From assembly GCA_021234535.1 (NCBI GenBank), contig CM037846.1:19547814-19611813 (forward strand): a stretch of 64,000 nt of DNA, given 5' to 3'. Position numbers and translations under genes: made by a program. The notes beneath the pieces were generated by a model. It had not been told where the DNA came from, did not search any database, and saw only the letters and a program-made list of their open reading frames with translations. Source of the stretch: Stichopus chloronotus. Lineage: Eukaryota > Echinodermata > Holothuroidea > Aspidochirotida > Stichopodidae. Below are positions 1-11,653 of the stretch, in pieces (within the stretch, counting starts at the first letter, position 1; each line of letters starts with the position of its first letter).

Positions 1-3000
1 TCAGCTGAGCTCTGGACTACCTCACTGCTGCCATGGCCCCATAATTACGTGATGCACAGTAGGCCGAAAGTCTTCTCATAAAACATGACTGTGGAGTTCC
101 AAGTAGGTTGTCATGATGTAAGACCTGAGCCCTCGCACTGAATTCTCTCTCTTTTTTTTTTTCTCTTTTTTTTTGTGTTATGGGTTCAGATACCTGCTCT
201 AGTTTAGCAAGGTAAAACAATAGTCTTGTTACTTAACAGTGAGCATAATTAAGGGTAGCTCACTGGCCATTTAGAGTTGAAATGTCCTGTTTTTTGTCCT
301 CTTCGGGCATAGAAAAGAAGCTTTCCCACCATCTAGGCTTTTGAAACAAAACAGTGGTGTCCTAGGCTTGACAGCTACCACAGCTGAAGCGTGCTATGGA
401 ATGTTAAGTAATTTCATCAATTACATTATCAGGCGATATCAATCAATGGTGGACAGTTAGCCCTCCAACTTAACTGCTGACTTGGTTTATTAATAATTCA
501 TGAGAAAGTAGTTGAATGCAAATAGCCCGAACTTTTAAAGAAATGAGAAGGGCTTTAGGCTTGCTCAGTGCCACTGAATTGGTCCTTAGATTGGTGACTT
601 CTTCTAAGTATTCACAAATTATGGGATGGATCTGGAGTTACTTGGAATGGTTGTAGAGTGGTTTGGGCAGTTGAGCCTTGGCTTTGAGGTATGGGAGGAT
701 TGAGCCTCGAAGTATGGTTCAAGTCTGATATTGAGAAGACGTGAATGTTAATTTGCTTACTGAGGATAATCTTTAGAAATTAGCTCTATTCTATTTTATC
801 CTGTTCCTGGAACACATCACTATGTTTAAGTCCGACATTGTGAAGAATTGTTAACTTCAACCTGCGGAGATATTGTAACTTATTGGAATCTGATTTCTAG
901 ATCATTTGTGGACCAATCAACCTTCCCTCTCGTGTTGGGTGTCTGTCAATATGCAAGGCCTTTCGAGAACCTTTCCTGAAATTTATCGTCTACTCTTTTC
1001 ATTAACCTCTTTATGACATAGGCCCACCCTATAGGGGCTATAATTGAAAGTGAAATATAAGCCTAAAAATAGAAAAATCATGAGCAAATATGAATAGAGG
1101 CTTAACAACAACCTAGTGATAATACCAGTGGTTCCCCTTGCGTAATCTTACATCTTTAGTCTAAATTACAGTATTGAGTCAGCGGTATCGAAAGCGTTAT
1201 CCAACAGCCTAGCTCCAGAACTAACTTTTCTCCTTCTTCGATTTTACAGAGAAGTCCATTAGCGAATCCTTACTTGAAAAAATCGTAAAGACGACTAAAG
1301 ACTGCAAAACTACCCCTGACAGCTGAAGGCCGCAAAGGGCGGCCGTTCATGCACTGTAAGTCATGACGCTATGCATGGAGGCATTGTGTGAGGCATCAAA
1401 CATATTCAAGATTTTCTCTAAACGTAACGTTCCAAAATCTGCTGCTGTCTTTATCAAAAGTCAGTGCAGTTAAAGCTTATGCAAATCCCAACAGTTTGAT
1501 TACTTGATGAGGAAAACAATGCTTGTTAGTGCTCCGTAAACAGTGAATAAGTACACTGAACCACATCATGCATGAACCAGGGTTGCCAGGTTTTCATTAT
1601 TCACAAAACGCCAAATCAGCCGCCAAACGGACTGAAAAAATGCCAAATTTGAGAAATCACTCGACGCACCGTATATGGTAACACAAGTCAGGATACCACA
1701 AATATCTCATAATATAATTTAGAAGAGATTTTTTAAGATTTAGAAGAAACTTCGGTGCAAAAATGCCCTAAGGCATTGGGAAAGCAGAATATGATTTAAT
1801 GGCGACATGTGCTATCTCACCTACTGTAAGATCTGACTTCCGAAAACGCACTCTTTGAGTGTAAAGTAAGAAGTGTATAATTTTCAGAGTACGGTGTACA
1901 ATACCTGCCGGTGCAACTGTATAGTTTGCCAAATTGGTCTAATTTCTCATTGAAATTTACGCAAAATGGAGAAACGCCAGAAAAATATGGTCCCGTCAAA
2001 CTTTCTCGATACCAGAATGCCAAAATGCGTTGTGGTTTCGATGGTTCTGAATAATGAAATGTTATCTCATTTCTTTGTGCACAGGTAAATCTGAACATAT
2101 TTGCAAAATATAGTTTTGTGTTGATCATGGAAATCATTGTACATCTACTTTATATTAGGTATAACATGCATCCCAAGGTTCCTGTCTCAAAATATTATGA
2201 TAACAAGGTATTTGAGTTTCATTTCTGCTTTACTTATCTAAAGACATCATGTTTATGAGGTTTGAGGTTTTGACTCTAGTTTCTCAGATGACCTTTACCC
2301 GCACTGAAAACAGTATGAATGCCTCCTGTGATGAAAATACATCTACATTTGAAGTATGACATTCAGCAAAGTTTCTTACTTGAAGATATTGTGTTAATGT
2401 CGTTTTCGGCGTTCGACCACAGCTGGTGACCCCTATAAAACAATTCGGTTCTTCCTTTGATCATAATAAATCCATCTGCAAAGTATGATATTCATCACTG
2501 GCGCAATCTAATCTGTGACACCCTCCGGGCTGTGGTATGGTTAGGACATCTTTAACAATGTTACTTTGTCATGCCTAACGTAAGTATTAACATTAATCGT
2601 TAGTATTGTACTGTCGATAACTTCGGTAAATTCTTCAATGAAATATTTTGGTATCTTTGCCTGATTTCCTTCTGATTGCTTCCACAAATTAACTGAATAG
2701 ATACATTTCAACCACGCATCTCTTTAGAATTGGTGTACTGTAATATCGCCAGGAATGTATGGGCAAAACACTTCATCTTCCTCCAGGAGCTCTTGACAAA
2801 CCAATGTTTACATCCTGTATTACAGTATGCGCTCTTTGATTGGTTGAAAAAAGAGCAACCTACTGAAACGCTATGAGAATCTGATTGGTTAAAATACTCA
2901 ACTTTTTCAGTGAACAAGAAAGTCAAGAGGCTTAGTGATTCCTTGCCACTAATACGTGAAATACACTGCAGTAACCACAGGCTTCCAGATGAAGCCATTA

Positions 3001-3917
3001 ATACTGCACATCATTTTCCAATACCTACTGTACGCATGTATTAAGATAACACTGGAGGCCAAGAATTCTCTAGCTTGCACAGTGGTACCGTAGGTACAGT
3101 ACGAATTTTCCAGAACAAGAGATATACTCATATGACAGTTGAAATGATTGCTAGTGATATAAACTACATAAATTCCTCCATTTACCCCATTACATGACCA
3201 AATAATAACTTATTTATCATTGTACAATAAGACTTTTCCCTAAAAGAAATCTTTGATGTAAAACTATCTCCACTTCAGAAAACAAATCTATTCCACATTG
3301 TTTGATGACAGAAGGAGAGCTGTATTTCAGATAATGATTCCTCTTGGAAAGATAAGCAGGTCAACCATTTCTCCCCATTTTCAACAGAGGTCATTGGTCA
3401 ATCACCATTTTCAGACAAAAAAAATGTCTCAGATGGAATTAAAAGCCAATTATGGCTTTGGAAACTAAGTGAGCACTTTAAACTGTCAAAACAAGAGCAA
3501 TAAATAAAAGAAGCATGGTACCAAATACTGTACTGCTGATTCGTGGACTAAATACTGTAGAAACTTAAATGTGTATGGTACCTGCTGAACCTAATCAACC
3601 AAATTGGGCTTTCAGATACTTTACAGATGCTTTCAGACATATTTTATCAGAAACCAGCATAATGCCAGCTGAAGATGCATAGATGAAGTTTTATCATTAT
3701 AAGTCAAAGACTTTTAAAATTAGTACAGCAACTACACTTTATAACCTGACTGACAGGTAAAAGTTTTCGAATTGGAACTTCCTAAATGTGCAAGCATTGC
3801 CAGCCTTTGCTTGGAAGGGAGCTCAAATACCTTCTACCCATAGGAAAAGACAGAAAAGTGAAACAACACCAGCAAAGGTCTTAACATTTTGTACTCAAGG
3901 ATCTCAGATTACCTATG
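1..3917. other. Non-coding, no gene recognised
   Basis: I see no convincing exon or structured element in this stretch. A pyrimidine-rich tract lies at about 143-175. Around 2015-2300 there is a decayed trace of the family A repeat: a CCAGAATGCC start, then GGTTTCGATGGTT, then degraded unit sequence with TGACCTTTACC near 2290. Short open frames here have no recognisable domain. Confidence 0.5.
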
Positions 3918-4722
3918 GCCCACATCAAAACCAAAACCAATAATAACATTTATATACTCCACCTAACAAGAGGGCTCTTTCCCTCAATATGGCGCATCTA
4001 TGTACCAAGTTTGAGAACTGTCGGAGCTTCCCTTCTTGAGATATCATGATAACAAGATTTTCAGTTTTGACCTCTGGTGATCTCAGATGACCTTTGACCT
4101 CCATAAAAACAAAAGCAATCTTCCTCTCAATATGGCGCATCTATGTACCAAGTTTGAGAACTGTCAGACTTTTTCTTGAAATATTATGATAACAAGATTT
4201 TCAGTGTTTGACCTCTGGTGACCTCAGATGACCTTTGACCTCCATCAAAAACAATACGGATCTTCCTCTTAATATGGGGCATCTATGTACCAAGTTTGAG
4301 AACTGTCACAGTTTCCCATCTTGAGATATTGTGATAACAAGATTTTCAGTGTTTGACCTCTGGTGACCTTTGACCTCCATAAAAAACAATAGGGTTCTTC
4401 CTCTCACTATAACATATCTACACACTATGTATGAAGTTCATTCAACTTCCCTAACTTGAGATATTGTGTTAACAAGGTTTTCAGTGTCTGACCCCTGGTG
4501 ACCCCAGTTTGACCTTTGAATCCCACCAAAAACAATCGGGTTCTTCCTCTTCATATGGGGCATCTGTGTACCAAGTTTGAGAACGTCAGATTTTCCCTTC
4601 TGGAGATATAGTGTTCACGAGAAGTGTCACAAACACACATACATACACACACACACACGCACATACACACACGCACATACACACGCCATCATGAATGCAT
4701 AGGTTTCTCTTATCGTCGAAAC
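3918..4722 (+). repeat. Array of ~140-bp units with (CA)n and type A hairpin tail
   Basis: About five tandem units of roughly 140 bp. Each contains a sequence like CATCTATGTACCAAGTTTGAG, then TTCTTGAGATAT, then TGACCTCTGG and TGACCTTTGACCTCC. The array ends in a (CA)n run at 4630-4685 and the shared tail CATAGGTTTCTCTT / CGTCGAAACCAAAA, in which GGTTTC and GAAACC can pair. This is the same layout seen about twenty times in the window. No head with a matching motif is clear here, so the 5' end is uncertain. Confidence 0.75.
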
Positions 4723-5159
4723 CAAAAAAAAGCCAAATTCCCCCTTTTTATTTTGGCAACGCTGGCAAGAACATATGGCAATTAAGGGCGCTATAGCCAC
4801 AACGTACGTACACACTGCACTAGCAGTGAGAGCCGAGTGCAAACTAAAACGCATTAGCATGTTGTTGCTATGCATGCGATTGTTATTTAAAGTGTTACTT
4901 TGTTTCTTGTGCACGAACACTGTTGACATGTTGTGAATCTTGTTTACCTTTGGTCGGGGTTCGAATTTAATAAAAATGCGGTTATTCAAGAACCAAATTT
5001 TGCTTTATTGTCGTCTTTTTTTAAACAAAATCTTGTTTTGCACCTTCGTGCATCGCTTGCATTAATTCCCGATCGTGCATCGTGAGAACTGTGCTGTAAC
5101 GAGTTTTGCTTCCATTTGAGCATAAAGAATTACAACTGATAATGATAGATGTCAAAGAG

Positions 5160-5670
5160 AAATTTCATCAGATTCAACTCGTTGAAAAGATGTAAGTGAG
5201 TTCACATTAGAAAAAGCAGAGTTGGCACATGACAAAGCGCAGTAACATAAATGAGGAAGTATTAAAGTTTTTAAATTAAAATTAGATATGATTAGTCATG
5301 AAATATTGTAACTTATACACACCTCCAATAATTTGTGCAGTATTACTTTGTTATAAGTGTATGGCTTCCAGTTCATATCACTGTCAATTACAACACCAAG
5401 ATTATTAACATAACATGCAGGTAAGCTGATCGTCGGTTCTTGTGTTATTTCATGTAAAGATGAAAATAATTAAGTTAATCTTTCCGAGTTTCAAAGATAG
5501 TCTATCAGAATGAAACCAAGCAGATACCGTACCTGCAGTAGTTCCTTATTGACAATAACTGAACCTCCATTTAAATTTTTGTGATAAAAAATGTCATAGG
5601 CATAAAAGATGAAAGAATTGAAGATGATGCATGAATATCATTTATATAAATCAAAAACAGGAGGACTAAG
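5160..5670 (-). pseudogene. LINE reverse transcriptase remnant, 3' part
   Basis: Read on the minus strand this continues the LINE fragment of 7558-7765. It resumes just after the GxPQG box with SVLSP (near 5670), then shows YVNNLGVVIDSDMNWKPY (about 5420-5345) and TLILPHLCYCAL (about 5250-5215). These are typical of the downstream RT region of CR1/jockey-like non-LTR elements. Stops and frame changes interrupt it, so it is dead. The exact clade cannot be assigned by eye. Confidence 0.7.
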
Positions 5671-5678
5671 AACAGACC

Positions 5679-7549
5679 CAGGACCTTTTTTAAGAAAGTT
5701 TTAGTGGGGGAGGGGGCCATTTGAAAAACGGGACCATCTAAACGGAGCCACCATAAGTCACCATGTACTTTATGAAGATATTTTTTTTCGAAAAATGCTC
5801 TCCAGATTTACAAAAATGAGTTTAACATACCTAACAAGTAAATTTATCTAATCACCCTTATTTTTTCATCTTTTTGTTTCTCAAATTGTGTATGTTGTAG
5901 GAACCTACAGGCTCCCTAGCCCATCCCTAGGCTTCTTAGTCAGCGGAAATCTGCTAACGTTTATGCTAGCGTTTCGGTCACCTCTAGGTCTAGGTCAGCA
6001 ATCTCGTCACAGACATAATTGGTAAAAAGACACACTGCTCGCAGAGGCGTAACGATGAGTCTGGTGGCCCTTGGGTTCAGCGAAGGAAGTGCTCCTGGCT
6101 GCTGCAGAGAAACGCACATCACGAGCGCGGAGCACGAAGTCCCAAAGGCGTGGGTCCAGGGCCCGAATTAGGGCCCTGAAAGCTCTGGGGTTCTACAAGC
6201 TCTGTGGTGCAATCTAAGCCGTATATGGAACATTTTGTGGTGACTTTATCGGCTGACATTTTGGGGGCAATCTGTGTTCATAGACACATTTTTGGTCCAC
6301 CTTGTCTGTCATACTGAAGTGGGAACAAAAAAACGTCGCAAAGCTAGAATACATTAAAAGATTGAAAGGACAATAAGAACAAATGACCAATGTCCAATTA
6401 ACATAAAGGTGTATATTTCCCAGCACTGATATTTCCACCTATGGTGTAAATCCTGTGCCATATGGACAAATGTTATCCAACTTCCCTAGAACTAGGAAAG
6501 GCTAGAGCTTGAATTTTCTGAGCCTAGTCTTCTTGCCAGCAAACATATCGATTAGTCCATGTCAAGTGACCATGCCTCCTCGCTCTCAATGGAAAGGACA
6601 GCCAGCGAATCCAGCCGATCTTGAGAAATGGTTGAACGTAGGTATGTTTTGATTGGCTTCAACTTGGAGAATGATCTGGGCAAAATATCAGCAAAAAATG
6701 GAAAATATACCAAATTCAATTTACTGACTGATACGCAAACATATATCCACATACAATTCTTAAGCGTCTTAAACGATTTGGCTGATAGCTGTGGAAAATA
6801 TCAGCGAAAGGGGTTAAAAATAGGCCAAATTTTGCCAGTAATCGGCTAATGTCATGAGGCAACCCTCACCGAGAGCAAATCTAATTCTATGAAGCGAATT
6901 CAATGAAATTTCTGCGGTATTTCGCTATATGTACCAGCGTAGCTTATCAAGTTCCAGTGTGTACCTCAGGCGCCTGAGTCAGTCGTGTGGGAAAGAATTG
7001 CAGTTGCAGATCGTATTCATGCACAGAAAAATATGTCCATTGACTCGTTTATAGTTTCTTTTCCAACCAAAACGTGCCGCTTCAAAGAGAAAAAAAAAAT
7101 ACCCCTCTTCTAAGTTCTATACATCAGTGCAGCGGGGCCCACTTTGTTCGGGTTTTGCCCTCGGGCTTGCCCCGCCCGAGCCCATGGGCGTTAAACCACT
7201 GACTGCTCGCACGCTATATATTGCATATGCGCATATACACAGTAATATCAGGGAAAAGGATGTATGACGAGATCCTAGGCCTAGTTTCAGGAAATTAGGC
7301 CTAGGTATACACTGTTAAAAATGTTACGGATATGTTGTACATACAGAAATTTTTACAGTGTACTCTAAGCTAGTCACTGAGTGAAGTAGTTTGTACTTTC
7401 CCCTGTCTGCATAAATTTTGTTTTCACACGTGAAAACAAAAATTTCAAGAAAAAAGGGACCATACTGGGGGGCCAAATGAGCTAAGTGGAGGGGCCAAGT
7501 AAGAGACGGGGGGCATGGCCCACCAGTATGTATGTTAAAAAAGGCCCTG
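5679..7549 (-). mobile_element. hAT-type DNA transposon copy, decayed
   Basis: The ends are inverted repeats beginning CAGGACCTTTTTTAA on the left and, reverse-complemented, CAGGGCCTTTTTTAA on the right. The flanks are a perfect 8-bp duplication AACAGACC at 5671-5678 and 7550-7557. An 8-bp duplication with CAGG-type ends is diagnostic of the hAT superfamily. The interior holds the C-terminal end of a hAT transposase on the minus strand (6552-6674). It also has G+C-rich stretches at about 5920-6200 and 7120-7190 that look unlike the surroundings and may be nested insertions. The copy landed inside an older LINE. Confidence 0.85.
6552..6674 (-). pseudogene. hAT transposase C-terminal dimerisation segment (ZMYM1-like remnant)
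   Basis: The minus-strand frame reads SFSKLKPIKTYLRSTISQDR followed by LDSLAVLSIESEEAWSLD, then a stop. This matches the pattern of the hAT C-terminal dimerisation domain (KTYLRSTMSQERL..LALLSIE), best known from hAT and ZMYM1/TTF-type proteins. Only about 40 residues are recognisable. Upstream sequence in the same frame (about 6675-6752) does not look like transposase and may be intronic. It is the internal remnant of the 5679-7549 element. Confidence 0.7.
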
Positions 7550-7557
7550 AACAGACC

Positions 7558-7765
7558 CTTGGAGAACTCCGCAAGTAATTGAATCCATGCTAGATGCACT
7601 AGATTTAAAACTAACAAACTGCTTCATTGCTATCAACATGCTATCATTTAAGTAGTTAAATCAGTAGCCTACCCTGATTCCATAATGACTAAGTTTGGTT
7701 AAAAGAATATCGTCATTGACTGTGCCAATAATTCAGAAAAATACCAATTCCACGGTGGTTTCGTA
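7558..7765 (-). pseudogene. LINE reverse transcriptase remnant, 5' part
   Basis: On the minus strand the sequence reads TVNDDILLTKLSHYGIR, then KQFVSF, then SITCGVLQG, ending exactly where the hAT target duplication begins. This is the palm region of a non-LTR RT: xTVNHDILLxKLxxYGI, then the GVPQG box. The frame then resumes on the far side of the hAT element at 5670. A gap and an in-frame stop near the WF.SYL region show decay. Confidence 0.75.
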
Positions 7766-8205
7766 GTAAAGGCATCTGCTATTTTGCCAACCAAATTTAA
7801 AACCAACATATGAGTTGCGAAAACCATATTGATTGTCACATGATTTTTGGTAATAAAAGCATATAATCGAATACACACTAACCTCTTAAAGATTTTGGAA
7901 AGAGGTGAAATATTTTTTTAATTTTTTTTTACATCACATGACTTATAAAGTGGGACTAGGTTTATAGGCAGGCTATATTAATAATTTAAAATGCATTATC
8001 TCTTCCATGATATCTCACTGCGATATCTGAGTATTTTTGTAGAATATTCTGAGTATTCTTGAAGAATTGTCACTGTGTAAATCGAGACCAAAGGCAAAGT
8101 TCAACGTTTAGGACTAACGTAACGTGTTATCCATACTGTGACTGTAACCTTATACTGTAGACATTAGCTATATCGTGATTAGCGTTAATCGTAGGCTTAA
8201 TGTCA

Positions 8206-8820
8206 ATGTCTTTTAATGCTGACAAATGCAAAGTTCTTCACTTTGGTACTAGTAATATGAATTATGATTATAACATGGCTGGTAGTATTTTGAGTATTGT
8301 GACTTCAGAAAAAGACCTAGGTGTTATCATTACGGGTGATCTGAAGCCTTCTAAACAGTGCGCAGGTGCTGTTGCCAGGGCGAACAGGGTACTCGGTTTG
8401 ATCAAGAGGAATTTTAGTAATTTTACTAAAGGTATTGTGTTGAATTTGTGTAAGCAGTTGGTTAGGCCGCATCTTGACTATGCTACGCAGGCATGGAGTC
8501 CCTATTATGAGAAGGAAAAGTTTCTTTTAGAGCAGGTTCAGAGGAGGGCCCCTCGGCTTATTCCCGATGTACGTCATCTTACTTATCATGATAGGCTTAA
8601 ATGTCTGGGACTTACTACTCTTGAGTTAAGAAGGATCAGGGGGAATATGTTGCAGGTTTTCAAATTCCTAGCTGGTAGGAATTCTCTGTCTAATTGTGAT
8701 TGCTTAGAGGTTTGTCCTGTTTTTTTTTTTTTTGGGGGGGGGGTCTGGATGACAGAGCATCTTATGGGGCTTTTGCCCTCCTTTGCCCTTAAACTTATGT
8801 TAATGTTAATGAACGCTAAC
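8206..8820 (+). pseudogene. LINE 3' end fragment (RT C-terminal region)
   Basis: The frame opens at 8200, but family similarity begins with SFNADKCKVLHFG. It continues through SEKDLGVIITGDLKPSKQC, QLVRPHLDYATQAWSPYYEK and LGLTTLELRRIRG. This is the segment after the RT catalytic motifs in CR1/jockey-like LINEs. The copy is 5'-truncated, as LINE insertions usually are. At about 8720-8746 a T run followed by a G run replaces the expected coding sequence. The 3' end (GGCTTTTGCCCTCC, then TTAATGTTAATG) looks like a LINE tail. It is unrelated in orientation to the LINE at 5160-7765. Confidence 0.8.
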
Positions 8821-8829
8821 CATTGATTC

Positions 8830-10535
8830 AGGGCGCAATGAGCCTGAAATGACTTTGAACTTTTGCAGAAACGAGGGCAATCCCCAAACATGCCTTTTTG
8901 ATGAATATGCAGGCTTTCTACTACCTATACAAGGCTAAAAAACCTCTCAAAATCAGTGTTTATTATTATATCCATCAACATGTATTCGTTCTTGGTCTGC
9001 TCCCTATCTCATTACACTATAGACAAATACAGTGACGTAGTACAGAAACTTTGGAAACGCGATGGATGATGTTGAAAAATAAAGGAGAGCCCCCCCCCCA
9101 AAAAAAAATAACGAATAGAGGAGGGAGGGATGACAAGTTGACAGCGTTGGGTTGAACTGGTAGGCCTGAACTGAGGTGCAGCCTTCTCAAGTGTGATCTT
9201 TTTGGGGCATTGAAAACTAAAAGACGAAACAGATTAAGAACACAATTGTAATGTGTTCATGAAAGTGTGAAATGGTTGATTCCAGGTTCCGATTGGCCAT
9301 ACATACGCCTGTTGAATTTACGCAGTATATGACTATGGGCTATGCAGCAGAATGGTCGCCATATTTATTTCATGCAGGAAGCATTGGCGATACGCCTCCC
9401 CGAACCGTCAATCAAAACCTTGATGGATTCTAGAAATAATGTTCCTCTATTCTTTCCACCCCTGATGTAAACAAATATAAAAATAAAAGTATAAAGTATT
9501 GGATGTCAATGTCAACTAAATCCATTGCCAATACAAACCAGGTGCTGTTCTATTACGATTTAAAATATGTGAATTCAACGACTTAAAAGTACATCATTTT
9601 CATTTTTTTTTAAGTTGGAAATGTTTCACCATTGGTGCATGCAACAAGCTCATGTTTTGCCCCGGTCTTCCTCCTTCTCCCACAAAAATTACATTTCTGC
9701 GTTGTTTCGTTGCATTAGATAATGTTCAACAGTCCTCCAATTTTTATTTTCAAGCTTAAAAAAGTGGGGTCTAATGGTATGTTCAGCCAGCCCCCTCCCC
9801 CTAGTTTTGCCAACTCTTCCAAGAATAAATGAAACAGGAGAAATAATTCATTATGATTTTTGTATCATCTCAACCCATCTGATATATATTACCATTTTTC
9901 TGACATTGATTTTGTCTCTCATTAGGCCTAATTCAGAAGTTTCAGGTATATTTCAAGGCTGGGCACACTACAGCTTGGAACTCTCGGGAAGTACCGTTTC
10001 CGGTCGTCTAGAGTATTTGAAAAGTAAAATTTCCTTATAATTTCCTTATACGCTCCGCGGGATGACCGATAGTGACGCTACGCTTAGATAGTCCTAACGG
10101 CGCTCATCTCCAGCAATTTTTTTTTTTTACTTTTATTTTAGGTTCATTCGTACATGCGTCAAAAGAGTTAATTTTGCACCATGATTGGGCAACTAAAAAG
10201 GGCAAACATGATCCTTTTTAGACAAAGAGAAGGGGGTACATTTCTCTTTGACCTCTCCTTATGCCTCCTGGGCTTATCTGTGGACTGACTGATTTGAAAT
10301 CCAGGCTAATGCCTTAGCAGGACAACACCCTCCCCTTAGAACCCCTTCCCCCGCTAGACGACGGTCAAAATAGGGACAAAGGGTCGATTTTCCCCCTCAC
10401 AAATAAATCTTGTCTATGCCCCTGACTGGTTCGTATTTGGATTGATGGGCTCGATTTGCTAGTTAATGGAACCGCAAAGATCTCCAAAATATGGTGACTC
10501 CACATGATCTTTAAACCATGGAACTGATTCGAGTT
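8830..10535. other. Non-coding, nothing recognised
   Basis: No exon, repeat array or element with paired ends was found. A C-run next to an A-run sits near 9090-9110. A CAGTGACGTAGTACAG sequence at about 9030 resembles a transposon end but has no partner nearby. Confidence 0.4.
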
Positions 10536-10539
10536 AAGT

Positions 10540-10668
10540 CGTATAACATTGGACCTGACTTGCCAAATCGCCGGACTTGGGAAATGTAGCACATGACTTG
10601 AGCTGCGACTCGGACACATATTTGAGTTGACTTGTGACTCGACCCATGTGTGACTCGTTACAACACTT
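10540..10668. repeat. CAAGTC/GACTTG-rich degenerate repeat
   Basis: Dense short repeats of GACTTG and GACTCG end in GTGTGACTCGTTACAACAC. The same low-complexity style, with a GACTCATTACAAC end, recurs at 59975-60120, and a related arm lies at 58445-58545. The recurring end suggests a terminus of a mobile element family, but no second end is paired here. Confidence 0.45.
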
Positions 10669-10754
10669 GTGTTCAACGAGTGCCTCACCAATGCTGGTTT
10701 CAAAACACGTAACAGTACTTCTCCAGTTTACACTATGTCATCTTATGGTCAATA

Positions 10755-11180
10755 TCCGAGATTTCGATCTTTCAAGATATCTACCGTTTCGTTTCGATAT
10801 TTCTATGTTTCAACTTTTTCCTTTCATGTCTCGACTTTTTCCACGCATCACGCAAGCACACATATCATGCATGCAGGTTTGTATGTACTCCGACGGGACC
10901 AGAGAGCTAATTGCTGTTTCTCAAATAGCAACTCCCTGCTCTGACACCATTCCGCCAGAGATGTGGAGACCGAATGACAGGACAAGAGTGGTCGTGAGGT
11001 GAATTTACAACAAAGTCAATGGCCTTGGTCACATGCAAAAGCTCGAAATGCAGAAACATCGAAACTCCAAACATCAAATATCAAAACGAAAAAGTCTAAA
11101 CATCCAAATCTAGACACATTGAAACTTCAAAACGAAAAAGTCGAAACATCGAAACGAAAAAGTCGAAATCTCGAAACTCT
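10755..11180. repeat. Inverted pair of GTTTCGA minisatellites (foldback-like)
   Basis: The left arm (10757-10845) is built from GTTTCGATATTTC and CGACTTTTTC-like words. The right arm (11036-11180) carries the reverse complement words GAAAAAGTCGAAACATCGAAAC several times. About 190 bp of different sequence separates them. The arrangement looks like a foldback element with degenerate minisatellite arms. Confidence 0.55.
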
Positions 11181-11653
11181 CTTGAAATTTCTGTCTCTTG
11201 CCTTACTGAACACCGTAACCTACTTCTCCTGTCCTGAATGTACCAGTACCGCAAATACCTTACAATACCCTACCCTATTTATCTTACTGTACTCTTATAT
11301 GTGGTGGTTACCAGGACATACCCTCTAGATCTTCCCATCGACCATATCAAACCTGTTGCGCTTGTTTTGCAAAACTAAAACGTTCTCTCCTTCTTCGGCA
11401 TTTATCGTTAGCAGGTTTCAATTTTCATGTTTTCCTGCAGCTTAAGATATTCTTCCAAAAATTTTCAGATCAGTCCTTACATTTAGACATGAAACTCCTC
11501 TCTCACGTATCAGCATCTCACTTTCCGTTCCTTCTCTGTTTAGGTTAACCACATCCTTCAAACCATTCATTATGCACGCACCACTACATGGAACCATCCG
11601 CACCCAATATTCAAACTTGCAATACATTCCTTTCATCTAAAAGCATGGTCCAG

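Noticed and set aside
1581..1650. CAGGGTTGCCAGG sequence resembling a hAT end
   Set aside because: I could not find a matching inverse end with an 8-bp duplication. GTTGCC-like words at 4755 and 6855 do not pair with it cleanly.
10365..10703. 112-codon minus-strand open frame
   Set aside because: It runs into the CAAGTC-rich repeat and shows no protein family pattern.
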